Source of the DNA: Chanos chanos
Taxonomy: Eukaryota > Chordata > Actinopteri > Gonorynchiformes > Chanidae
DNA length: 64,000 bases
Assembly: GCF_902362185.1 (NCBI RefSeq)
Contig: NC_044503.1
Location: 9,355,957 to 9,419,956, forward strand
Reading direction: 5' to 3'
A program made the position numbers and the translations under genes. Positions 1 to 10,083 of the stretch are shown here, piece after piece. Position 1 is the first letter of the stretch, and each line of letters starts with the position of its first letter. The notes below the pieces were generated by a model. The model had not been told where the DNA came from. It ran no database searches and was given only the letters and a program-made list of their open reading frames with translations.

Positions 1-1390
1 CCAAGCTGATCTCCAAGCTTAGCCAGCTTGGTATTAGCACATCCCTGCGCAACTGGACTCTGGACTTTCTGACGAACAGACCCCAGTCTGTTAAGTTAGA
101 TTACCTCTCCTCTTCCACTCTCACTCTGAGCACCGGCGTGCGACAAGGCTGTGTGCTGAGCCCTCTCCTGTACTCCCTCTTCACCTATGACTGCATCCCT
201 GTGCATGGTTCCAACACCATAATCAAGTTTGCAGATGACACCATGGTGGTAGGCCTGATCAGAGAAGACGACGAGATGGCCTACAGAGACGAGGTCGAGC
301 ACCTGGCTGCGTGGTGCGCAGACAACAACCTGGCCCTTAACACTCAGAAGACCAAGGAGGTCATTGTGGACTTCAGGTGTGCTAGGAGCAAAGCACACAC
401 CCCCATCTACATCAACGGAGCTGTAGTGGAGCGTGTACCAAGCTTCAAACTCCTGGGCGTCCACATCTCTGACAATCTCTCCTGGTCCCTGAACTCCTCC
501 ATCCTCATTAAAAAGGCACAACAGCGGCTTTACTTCCTGCGGAGCCTTAAGAAAGCTCATCTGTGCTCCAGGATACTGGTGGGCTTTCACCGCTGTACCA
601 TTGAGAGCATACTCACCAACTGCATCTCTGTGTGGTATGGCAACTGCTCCGCAGCAGACCGTAAAGCACTCCAGCAGGTGGTGAAAACTGCCCAACGGAT
701 CACCGGCACCAAACTGCCCACCATTGAGAACATTTACACCAAACGCTGCCTGGGTCGGGCGGAAAGCATCATCAAGGATGCATCCCACCCTAACCATGGT
801 CTCCTTACCCTCCTCCCATCTGGCAGGCGTTACAAGAGCCTCCGCTCCCGCACCAGCCGGCTCAGGAAGAGCTTCTTCCATGAGGCTGTGACCCTGCTGA
901 ACTCCACACTGCAGCGCTAGCTTTATTTGCACTCCACTGCACTATCTGTACTTTATGCACTATCTTTGTACTATATGCACTGTTTTCTGCTCCTTTTGCA
1001 CTGGCTTTCCGCTCATGCTGTTCAGAGTACCCTATTTAAACTGTACATAAACATACTGTATATATTTTGTCTGTTATGTCTATTCAACCTATACATATAC
1101 ACTGCTCTGTCTACTCTGTCAGCTTCACCTCTGTGTATAACATTATTAATATATATACATGTACATATCTGTATATTTGCTCACCACCATCTATAATGCT
1201 GTATATACTGTATCACCACTGTCTATAATGCTGTATATACTGTAACATAAACATCACTACTGCTGTTCTGACTACCTGCACTTGTAAATAATACTATGCT
1301 TTTGCACTTCTGGTTAGATGCTACTGGATTTCATTGGCTTTGTACCTGTACTCTGCACAATGACAATAAAGTTGAATCTAATCTAATCTT
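1..1390 (+). mobile_element. LINE 3' half (L2/CR1-like), truncated by window start
   Basis: Non-LTR retrotransposon whose 5' part lies outside the window. The reading frame is open from base 3 to the TAG at 918-920. It encodes the second half of a reverse transcriptase: a [13 protein letters not shown] block, then the FADDT catalytic motif (near bases 229-240), thumb region and a basic C-terminus ([21 protein letters not shown]). A 3' UTR of about 470 bp follows, rich in TGCACT and TATATAC words. It ends in ACAATAAAGTTGAATCTAATCTAATCT, a short AATCT-type repeat tail like those of L2/CR1 elements, instead of a long poly(A). No stop interrupts the visible frame, so the copy is young or recently mobile. 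Clade assignment (L2 versus Rex1/CR1) is from memory and uncertain. Confidence 0.85.
3..920 (+). CDS. LINE reverse transcriptase, C-terminal part
   Basis: Open frame of about 305 codons with no start in the window, belonging to the LINE at 1-1390. It covers palm motifs RQGCVLSP and FADD, followed by the conserved [16 protein letters not shown] and [14 protein letters not shown] blocks usual in fish LINE ORF2 proteins. Its job is target-primed reverse transcription of the element's own RNA. The endonuclease and N-terminal fingers are outside the window. An open frame on the opposite strand (96-932) is a shadow of this one. Confidence 0.85.
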   Translation, partial: KLISKLSQLGISTSLRNWTLDFLTNRPQSVKLDYLSSSTLTLSTGVRQGCVLSPLLYSLFTYDCIPVHGSNTIIKFADDTMVVGLIREDDEMAYRDEVEHLAAWCADNNLALNTQKTKEVIVDFRCARSKAHTPIYINGAVVERVPSFKLLGVHISDNLSWSLNSSILIKKAQQRLYFLRSLKKAHLCSRILVGFHRCTIESILTNCISVWYGNCSAADRKALQQVVKTAQRITGTKLPTIENIYTKRCLGRAESIIKDASHPNHGLLTLLPSGRRYKSLRSRTSRLRKSFFHEAVTLLNSTLQR

Positions 1391-3414
1391 ATGGAGTCTG
1401 AGGACTGTCAGCCACTTTTGAGGTAGTTATATATTTCACCTATTTAAAAAACATTGATCCCAAAGTGTTACATATGCTTATATTCACCACAGACTCAGCA
1501 CTGATAATCTGAGAGCAGTAAGAATTTCATTAATCTATTTTTTGTTCAAATCAAAGTAAACATACACTTTTCAAAAACCTGTTTTCAGAGGTGCTGAGAT
1601 ATTGTAAAAAAACACATTATAAACCTTTCTGGCCAAAACTTTTGAGCTCTGAACCATGTAAACACAGGTGTTGGCTACACATAGGTGATTAAAGCATTCA
1701 TGTGGTTTGACTACTGAATTGTTATAACTTTGGACTGACGCTATTTTTCTCAAAGCCAGTGGCCTACACAATGAATATTGATGAGGTAGGTGTCAACACA
1801 CCTGTAACAATCCCCTGCCCCGCTGTCAAAGGTAATGGCCCATCAGTCTGGAATATCATTGTGGCCTGTCATTGTGCTTGGAAAGTCAGTGTGAGTTGTA
1901 AGAAAAGAAGAGACAATAAAGGCCTTTTCACAGTTCATTAAAAATGCTGTGTTCAAACCCAAAGAGACAACAGATAACAGAAGTTCAAGTTTCAGGTTTA
2001 GTGTCATATACTTGATAACAAAGCGACATCATTACTAGTAATGCATTACAACAGCCTACACTGATGAGACTAATTGTCATAGTAAGGGCAGTATAATCTC
2101 CATGAGTCTGATTTAGTTGGCTCCAATGATTACAACACTCTTATTTTGTAAAGCACACAAACAAGAGCAAATACTCCTATTAAAAGCTCTATAGTGATTC
2201 TCAGCCACAGACAGCAATGCGCTGGCTACGTGAGGTTGTTTACCCAGCAGATCACAAGCTTTGCCAACAATCGTCAGGCTATGTACATTCAGCAATCACA
2301 ATAATAACTCTAAACATGATCAATCGCTTCGCGGAGCAAACGAGCCGCTGTGTGCAAACCCTTCGAGCCGTAAAACTTTCCCCACTCAATTTCAATGGGA
2401 AAATAAGAGTGTCTTTTGTTGCCATAACAACAGCTAAGAGGTTAGTTTTGCTAACGACAAGCAGTAAACACAAACATCTCATAGAAACTCCTAGGATCCG
2501 TCCAATTTGACTCAAAACAGATAGATGCGTGATTGTGCCATCGTCTAGCTCCTTTGTCAGTGTAAAAGCAACCCAAACATGTGCTCTTGTTTACAGGACT
2601 CAAATTGAGCGTTTCCAAGCATTTTCTTGCCTCGTACTGACCCATTAACGACTCGTTATCATGCCGTTATCATATGAATAGATCTATTTGCAAATGGGTG
2701 GGCCACCAAGAGCTACTTTCTGACTCAGAGACTGAAATGTGCATGTTGTTCTTTTTATTCCCCTCACATAGTTCTAGAAAATAAATTCACGCTCTATCTA
2801 TATACATTTTAAAATAGACAGTTGAAGGTTTCGGATGATATGTTTTTCATATTTCTAGGACAAAAAAACTGGCGGAGTTTTCGAAGGGGTTTGTCGAGAT
2901 TTCTGTTTCATCCCACCGGTGGGATGTCCGGCTCTATTTTAGTTGTTTGTGTGATCTTAACCACAAATTTACCATCTCATCTTCCATGGAACAAAGTAAA
3001 TGGATGTAGACCTGCTTCAACCTTCTTTTGTGGTTAAGTCTGCGGACGGTATTTTGAAATAGCGTTACACAATGCCTAAAGGGAAGCTGCAAAGCTGCTT
3101 CTAAAGCAGAACAAGTGGAGCTAGATGTGCTTTTGTTTAAAAATTATACTGTTGTATACAGTAGGTGATTTATTTTTTAACAGAGGGGCTGGCCAAATGG
3201 TCACTGACACTACTTTATACAGTATATAGGGGGAGGGCGGGTTAACAATGGGGGTGCATTTTGGTCTTTTTGCTAATAAGGGGGATCACATCTCCCAACA
3301 AATCACCTACTATTTTTATATATTGGAGAGGCCATTGCTGATGGCAGTTCACAGGACGGATAGTACCTAAAGTCTTCCCAAGCAAAAACACACAGTACTG
3401 TCCAACGTCTATCT
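1391..3414. other. Gene-free stretch
   Basis: I see no convincing exon here. All open frames are under 100 codons and have no family resemblance. The DNA is AT-rich, with a few GC-richer patches near 2210-2400. Unrecognised old repeats are likely but I could not name one. Confidence 0.5.
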
Positions 3415-3444
3415 GTGGGCATGTTGCTACAGCGTTTGTATGCG

Positions 3445-3740
3445 CAAAATAATAATCATAATAATAATAATAATATTTATTTAGAGCCCAATATCACTAT
3501 TCATAGTCTCAAAGGGCTTTACATGTCTATAACAAAGTCAAATCAAAATTATATCATGCATAAGTTCGAGAAAATAGATAAGTCTTTAGTTTTGTTTTAA
3601 AGGTATTGAGAGAGTTTGCTTCTCTGACTTCTTTAGGTAAACCATTCCAAAGGAAGGGAGAGCGGTAGGAAAAGGCTCGGTTGCCTGCGGACTTCTTTTT
3701 GCCAAAAAATGCGTTGTTATCGACTGGTATTGCTAACAAT
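3445..3740 (-). mobile_element. Short LINE 3' end fragment
   Basis: Read on the minus strand, bases 3739 to about 3600 encode AFSYRSPFLWNGLPKEVREA followed by NSLNTFKTKLKTYLF. This resembles the C-terminal end of many fish LINE ORF2 proteins (the pattern S-x-x-x-LWN-x-LP and a closing F-K-x-x-L-K-x-x-LF). Next comes an AAAGCCCTTTGAGACTATGA segment, then ATATTGGGCTCTAAATAAA and an (ATT)n tail, a familiar LINE 3' end. It is a 5'-truncated dead copy of about 300 bp. The family is not certain. Confidence 0.6.
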
Positions 3741-4609
3741 CGCTAATCTGTCTAAAACATAGTTTTCTGACTTGTTACCCTGCAACGTGGTCAACTCGGG
3801 TGTGAAGTCATTCCCAGGTCCGAGTTCCGACTTCCAAGGTAAATGAAACGCACCACTAGGCCGCTATTGCTATTGTCTTTGCTGATCTGTGTACTCACAG
3901 TTTATTTCACAATTTCCTAAATCTGCCATTCATATAATTGCACTGATCTATTAGTGAATGATCAGAATCTACGGTTGACACAGTCAGTTTCACTTTATAT
4001 TTGAAAAACTCACACCATCTAGAAATTTCACCAGATTTTTTTTAACAGGGATAGCTCATTTAGTGGGATGTCCGTAGTTGCTTTAGGGTTAATCTATGGT
4101 AAATACCCCACTCTCCCACACGGAACAGTGAATACCCCACCCTCCCTCACAGTGAGGTTTCTGTACTCCAGTTCACTGCCCTTACGAGAAAGGCCATATT
4201 TGCAGTTTGTTCCTGAAAAAAAGGTATGTCATTTTGAGTACAGAAAAGGGAATTTAAAAACAATTTAGAACGAATTCTGAACAAAATTTCCCGAAATACG
4301 AAGTGAAACTAGCTTGCGTCTGACTGTCTCTCACAACTATTGTCAGTTTGTCTGTGTTGCTCAAGAGGCTTTGAAAAGTGAAGAAATCACTCCGATGACC
4401 AGATGAACTCTTTGTGAAAAATATTTCCAAATATGGAACTCTTTGCTGTGTTACGACTGGCCAGTTCTCTTATATGATGCTCTGTGTTGTTATTTGTCAG
4501 TCTGTTACACATGACGCTTCCCAGCATAAGGCTTAGTTGTGACCTCTGATTCCAGGTGCTTATGGTTACACAAATCAATATCTAATATCAAGGACAATCA
4601 GGTGAAGAA
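3741..4609. other. Upstream region of properdin gene, no other gene seen
   Basis: No recognisable exon. A GC-richer patch at 3770-3850 looks like part of an unidentified interspersed repeat. The promoter and 5' UTR of the properdin gene should lie in the right-hand part, but I could not place a TATA box or start site with confidence. Confidence 0.4.
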
Positions 4610-7600
4610 ATGATGTTGTTTTTGTTCACTATATTCGTGATGCTTTGTCTTCAGCAATCAGGTTGGTTTTATTCCCTTTTCAAGTTAATATAAGATTCAT
4701 GTATGCATGCATTGACCTAGTCAGCATTGTAGCAAATAATTTGTGTTTCTCCCGTTCAGCTAATACACTGTTAATAGGGCATGTGCAAATTAAACCAAAA
4801 ATAAAAAAATATCAGTGTCAATGTGTGCAGAAGAAAATAGCTTTTTTTTCATCATGTTTTTTTTTTCCCTTTCCTATTTTCATTATTTAAGCAATATATT
4901 GTCTGTAGTGATTTATAGTGACTCAGTGACATCAACTTTCGTCAATGTTTCCTGTGGTTTGTTTGGTTGTTTAGCGATCATGTCAAATAATTTTGTTGGT
5001 TATATAATTCATTAAGTTACAGTCAGTGAAAGACTAGCACTTAAAACACAGAAGTAAATTGCAGTTATCAATATGCAAAGTAATTTCACTAAGCAAACTG
5101 ATCTCTTTGTGAAGTGTGTGAGGTGGTCGAGTGTTACGGTCAGTTTGATCCGTCATCGGGGAGATGTGGCAATGTTTTGGGTGCTGTAGATATGGATGAC
5201 TGCTGTTTAAACGTGGACTATGGATACATGGATACAGATGGCAATTGCAAATCTTGTAGGTAAGATGAAGACTTCTGAATTGTCCTTAATAATCTGTTAT
5301 TACCCAAACCATCGTAACAACTGATGAAATTTGATGTAAATTTACATTTATGTGTTAATCTAGAAAAGCTAAATGGTCGGAGTGGTCACCCTGGAGCTCG
5401 TGCTCAGCATCGTGTAAGGAAGGCGTTAGGATGAGACGGCGACGTTGTTACGGTATCGGAAAATGCCGCGATCCTGAAATGCTTGGAGAGCTACAGACAA
5501 AGGCCTGTGAAGATAAGAGCTGTTGTCCTGGTAATGTAAAGATCAAAAACATTTAAATATACCATTTGTCTTAACGTGTCGAGACACGTCTCTTTGTAAT
5601 TCACTGCGCTGTATTTAACAGAGGATGGGGGATGGACTGAGTGGGGCGAATGGCAGCCGTGCTCAGTTACCTGTGAAAAAGGCTTCAAAAAGAGACAGAG
5701 GACTTGCACTGAGCCCCCACCTAAATGCGGAGGGTCCTGTTTTGGTCCAAATGAACAAATCGCAGATTGCGAAGAACCTTCTGTCTGCCCAAGTAAGGAA
5801 CTATCTCAGGTTTTGCACAAATAAAAGTTTCTCAAAACTCAGTTACTCAGCCAGTTGGTGCAGTCAAGGGAAAAAAACCACACACACACACACACACATT
5901 ATGTAGATAGGATATGTAGAAAGGAAATACATACTGCCAAACTGAAGGGAAAAAATGTTTCTTTTGAAACTTAGCTCATGGTGGCTGGTCCGAATGGGGA
6001 AATTGGGAACCTTGCACAGGAACTTGTAAGACAGAGGGACGTGAACCCCCTCAGCAAAGGCGCTCTAGGACTTGTACCAACCCGGCACCATCCTCACAAC
6101 CCCGGGGCCGTCACTGCGAGGGCTCGGCTACTGAACCTCGAGCCTGCCAACACCTACCTTTCTGTGCTGGTAACACAAAATTGCATTTATACCTGAAGAC
6201 CTGGGGAGTACTTCATAAAACTTGTTGATGTGAATGAATCCTCTATGGGGTCAGACTTGTCAAATATAAGTCAAGGTCCGAGTATACCTGCTGGGCAGCC
6301 CAGTAGAAGAAACTTTTACGACCATTTAAATTAAATTAAATTTAAAACAGTTAAATTGGTTGTTTATGTGAAGTCATACTCTTGATATTTCAGATTTAAA
6401 ACAAACAAACAAACGGAATTGTGCATGTTCGGAATAACAATACCAAAAGTGCTGCTGAGGTAGGTAATGTTGTAATTCCATATGACAGTTCCAGGTAACT
6501 GGGGACCTTGGACGCACTCATCACCCTGTTCTGTGACATGCGGAGTGGGGCTGGAGACAAAGACTCGAGAATGTAACAGTCCACCGCCCAAACATGGTGG
6601 CCAACCCTGCCAAGGAAACGGCATCAAAAAAGATATTTGCAATACTAAGGAACCATGCCCAGGTGATGACATTCGTTCTACACAGCTGAAATATCAAACA
6701 TTTTCAGCTCTTATTAATGTATTCTTTTTTCTTTTTTTTTGAATGAATCCACATTCCAATGTGCTCACAGCAAATACTGAGTAGGAGCTCGTGGATGAAA
6801 TGGTTGCACTTATTTATACAACCAGTGTCAGTTCATATTAAGGTGGGGTAGTTGAGTTGAGTATGTGAATCTATTCATTTTCTTCCTCTCAGTGGATGGA
6901 GAATGGTCATCTTGGGAACCATGGGGGGCATGTGAAAATAAGGCCACGAGATCAATAAGATGCAGAAAAAGAGAGGGGTCACAAAAGCGAGAGCGATGGT
7001 GTGAAAGGGACTGGAGTGGAGAATACTGTAAGGGAGATATTGTGGCTTACAGGAGCTGCTTTGACATTCAAGATTGCAAAAGTGAGTAATAGGCTTTGTC
7101 AGATAAAACACAAACAACCAAAGGTGAGTGTGTCAGATCTAATTGTAGCCTAATAATAGTAAGAGTGTCCTATTAATAATTTAACAGTAGGCTTTTGATA
7201 ATAATTCAGTACACCCTCACAATGAGGGGGTACAAAACAAGTCCATGTTCATCAGCTTTAGAGCCTATATGTACTCGCAACACCACTCCACAACACTGTA
7301 CCATATTTGACTGTGTACAAGCCCCAAACCTCACAACACTATTGACTAGCTAGAGTAATGCATTACATTTTCAAGTGATGACTCAGTGTGAAATGTAAAT
7401 ACACATTGTCTCCACTGTGACTCTGTCATTATGGAAGCTGAATTTTCCTTTTTTTGTGTGTGTGCTTAGTGAAACACTATTGGACTGAGTGGAGTGAATG
7501 GGGTTTGTGCCATCCACCCTGCGGACCTGGATCCAACAGGACAAGAAAACGAGAGTGCAAACCTGACGTGTCAGAATACAAGTATGATGAGAAAACTGAT

Positions 7601-7948
7601 ACTCATTAGCTAATTTATTTAAATATTAAGTTTTACATGCTTTTTTTTTTTTATGAGTGTCTGGCATTGTGCTTTAAAACTGTTGATTCCAGTTTCTCAT
7701 TTTTTTTGTGATCCAGAGGTGAGAGTAAGAACTTTTATGGAACACCACTGCTGGACTGTCCAGATCCCGTAGAGACAGAGTCTTTGCCATGCACAGGGGT
7801 GCCCAGTTGTGAGGATGCTTTGGTAATGTTAGATTCAGCAACATTATTTTAATTTAGATTTGGTAAATATCTTTGATGTTTAATTAAGTAATTACACTAG
7901 GCTTCTTAATATCTCATAAAATAATTATTTCTTTTTTTCCAGCGCTGA
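4610..7948 (+). CDS. cfp: Properdin (complement factor P)
   Basis: Secreted positive regulator of the alternative complement pathway; it binds and stabilises the C3bBb convertase. I assemble ten coding exons: 4610-4661, 5115-5259, 5364-5530, 5622-5792, 5975-6169, 6489-6662, 6893-7081, 7470-7581, 7717-7822, 7943-7948. All phases match and the total is 438 residues (human 469). Exon 1 is a signal peptide (MMLFLFTIFVMLCLQQS). Exon 2 is the Cys-rich TB-like domain (VVECYGQFD, DDCCLN). Then come six thrombospondin type 1 repeats, one per exon except the sixth, which is split over exons 8-9. WxxW mannosylation motifs (WSEWSPWSSC, WTEWGEW) and CSVTC blocks are visible. TSR3 has the properdin-type long insert (REPPQQRRSRTC) and TSR5 begins VDGEW as in human. 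The last coding exon is only Arg plus stop; if its donor (GTAATG) is not used, reading on would stop at 7850-7852. A poly(A) signal AATAAA lies at 8033-8038. Confidence 0.93.
5878..5898 (+). repeat. (CA)n microsatellite
   Basis: Short CA dinucleotide run inside properdin intron 4. Confidence 0.9.
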
Positions 7949-8331
7949 TTTGCTTAAATTCAGGAGCACCCCAACTGAGGCTACACTAGAAGAGGAAAAT
8001 GCCTTGTGTTTCTCTTTGAAAAAGTACATAAAAATAAATACATTATGGCACAAATAGCTACAAAATATGTTTTCAGATGTATGCTCATATATTAAAAGCA
8101 TCCTTCTTTCAAAGCCTTCTTTCAAAAGCTCATTTGCAGCTACAACACCTTTTGTCTTTTTGTAAATTTATTTGCAATGGCACAGTCTTTGTGTTGAAAC
8201 CTTGCATGCATGTGTACACAATATGGATAACATTCATTCCAACAGCTTTTATAACCTTGCTATTAATAATGAAAGCCATGCAACGTTTGGTAGTTCTGTT
8301 TGTAAAGCAGCAGTTGTCATGTGGCCTTATG

Positions 8332-8532
8332 TTGACTTCAAATTAAAAAAGAAAAAAAAGAAAAATGTTGCCTAATGCACTAGAACGATTTACATTCAGT
8401 AACTTAATAGTAAAACCAGCACAGATACACAGAGACCAAAAGGCTTTGACTTCAAATTAAAAAAAAAAAAAGTTGCCTAATGCAATAGATCAATTTACAC
8501 TCAGCAGTTTCATAGTAAAACCAGCAGAGACA
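8332..8532 (+). repeat. Two-copy tandem repeat, period about 114 bp
   Basis: The block beginning TTGACTTCAAATTAAAAA at 8332 recurs at 8446. Each copy continues GTTGCCTAATGCA, then CATAGTAAAACCAGCA or its near match TAATAGTAAAACCAGCA. The poly(A) parts differ in length. The repeat lies between the properdin 3' end and the tRNA-Arg gene. No coding or RNA function is apparent. Confidence 0.85.
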
Positions 8533-8553
8533 CCCAAAAAAAAAAAAAAGTTT

Positions 8554-8626
8554 CGAGCCAGCCAGGAGTCGAACCTAGAATCTTCTGATCCGTAGTCAGA
8601 CGCGTTATCCATTGCGCCACTGGCCC
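8554..8626 (-). tRNA. tRNA-Arg (anticodon ACG)
   Basis: The minus strand reads GGGCCAGTGGCGCAATGGAT and onward, a 73-base cloverleaf with anticodon loop CTACGGA between TCTGA and TCAGA stems. The T arm is CTAGG-TTCGACT-CCTGG, so one T-stem pair is a U-G wobble where the usual vertebrate gene has C-G. No intron. A run of T on the minus strand (A-run at 8536-8549 on plus) serves as the Pol III terminator. Box A (TGGCGCAATGG) and box B (GGTTCGACTCC) are intact, so it is probably functional. Confidence 0.95.
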
Positions 8627-9049
8627 TACGAAGTCGTAGTGGACAAATGACTTAATTAATTATGGTATAGCTGCCATTACGACGTGCATTTTCAACAGGT
8701 GTCGTTTAAATGCGGAACATTTGAAATTATATTGAATTTGTTTCTAAGTAGTTCTAATTCCATGTAATTCGTGCCTAGCTTAATTACATAAAAGTCAACG
8801 TCTTCACGAAAGATTGGTTTCGCAAAATAGCAAATCCGCCATTTATCTTCACGTCATTAGTTTCTCTCCTTAGTTTTTTACATCATGTAAACCAGCCAAC
8901 ATTTAAAGATTGACTTTTTCCTGCCTTGTAGGCAAGATATGTATATGGCAATTTGTAAGTGGTGATACATACCTTTAGGATTTCAGTTTCGAAAGTGTTG
9001 ACGACCTCGCTAACCCTTCTATATAATTCTGCTCACCTAGCAATATATA
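8627..9049. other. Spacer between divergent tRNA genes
   Basis: AT-rich; no open frame or repeat that I can name. It lies upstream of both tRNA-Arg (minus) and tRNA-Val (plus), whose promoters are internal. Confidence 0.5.
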
Positions 9050-9122
9050 GTTTCCGTAGTGTAGTGGTTATCACGTTCGCCTCACACGCGAAAGGTCCCC
9101 GGTTCGAAACCGGGCGGAAACA
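9050..9122 (+). tRNA. tRNA-Val (anticodon CAC)
   Basis: Begins GTTTCCGTAGTGTAGTGG and ends GGGCGGAAACA. Anticodon loop CTCACAC sits between TTCGC and GCGAA stems. As far as I can recall it is identical to the standard vertebrate tRNA-Val-CAC gene. Boxes A and B are intact and there is no intron. The downstream T-run (CCTTTATT) is short for a terminator. Confidence 0.97.
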
Positions 9123-9177
9123 TCCTTTATTAGATTAATCTTCACTTCACGGTTCATTTATGTAAAACCCCGATGGT

Positions 9178-9213
<36 letters not shown>
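9178..9213 (+). repeat. (TG)n(TA)n microsatellite
   Basis: GTGTGTG followed by about 13 TA units, just 3' of tRNA-Val. Confidence 0.9.
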
Positions 9214-9352
9214 ATACAATGACAATGGCTGGGGGCAACCCTCTCTCCATAGGATATATAAAAGTTTTGACCCCCCCCCCCCCACCAAAAAAAAACTACC
9301 GTTTTTACCTCTGTTGTCTGTACTTCTGTTTTTACCCTGTGTATATGTATAT

Positions 9353-10075
9353 TAGGGGTTGCACAGAGTGCTCGCTAGTCGCGTGATGCTAAATCTCTCG
9401 CGCACTCAGTTTCGAGTTAGAGCCCTTGGTAAACGAGAGGACCGATGGCGACAGCATGAAAGGGTGAATCGATTGTTTGCTTTATTGTTGTATTTCACTG
9501 TGCACATTTCTTTCCCAACTATCGTTATGATTCAATAAACGTGCAACATTTGTAAGTTGTGGACGGATTTCTCAAGGATGGCTCTAACATCGAGTCTGGC
9601 TACTAACTAGGCTAAACAACTTAATGTTGTTAAAAGGCAGATGCACGCAAATATGACTAATTTCATTTTTAAGTCGGTTAGGCATACTAATGATGACCAG
9701 GCAAAAAACACAACGCTATATTTAAACACAATAAGAACATTTAACGGAGACATAATTATGCGTTTTCAAATTTGCCCGGGTTTGCCCACTATAGTGTGCA
9801 CAACACGCTTTCTTGACTGAGCTTTCTATCTTGGGCTACTGCAGAATGTTGGTAACAATGGAGTTAAAATATCGCCGGTATCATCCATACTTCACCATTG
9901 CGTAAGGTAAGACCAAGTGTTATCTTCATATCATATCGTTAATGTTATGCTTTGCCGTATGCGCTAGGACCAACCGCATCATTGCATAGTTGATGCTGCA
10001 GCACGCACCCCCCCCCCCGAGTACTCGAGTACTCGAGTATTCGAGTTGTAAAATGATTTACTCGTGCAACCGCTA
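9353..10075. mobile_element. Non-autonomous hAT-type DNA transposon (723 bp)
   Basis: The left end reads TAGGGGTTGCACAGAGT. The right end, reverse complemented, reads TAGCGGTTGCACGAGT. These are imperfect terminal inverted repeats with the TAGnG start common in hAT elements. The flanking 8 bases are identical on both sides: ATGTATAT at 9345-9352 and again at 10076-10083, the 8-bp target duplication typical of hAT. Inside there is no transposase frame, so it must be moved in trans. Near its right end is a C-run followed by repeated GAGTACTC palindromes (10018-10045). The perfect target duplication suggests a fairly recent insertion. Confidence 0.88.
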
Positions 10076-10083
10076 ATGTATAT

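Noticed and set aside
96-932. 278-codon open frame on the minus strand
   Set aside because: It is antisense to the LINE reverse transcriptase frame, which has recognisable RT motifs; the minus frame has none.
927-1196. 89-codon plus-strand frame after the LINE ORF
   Set aside because: Low-complexity product (Leu, Tyr, Cys, Ile) from the TGCACT/TATATAC-rich LINE 3' UTR.
5978-6196. Alternative frames over properdin exon 5
   Set aside because: The phase linking the neighbouring TSR exons gives GGWSEWGNWEPCTGTC; the other frames have no TSR cysteines.
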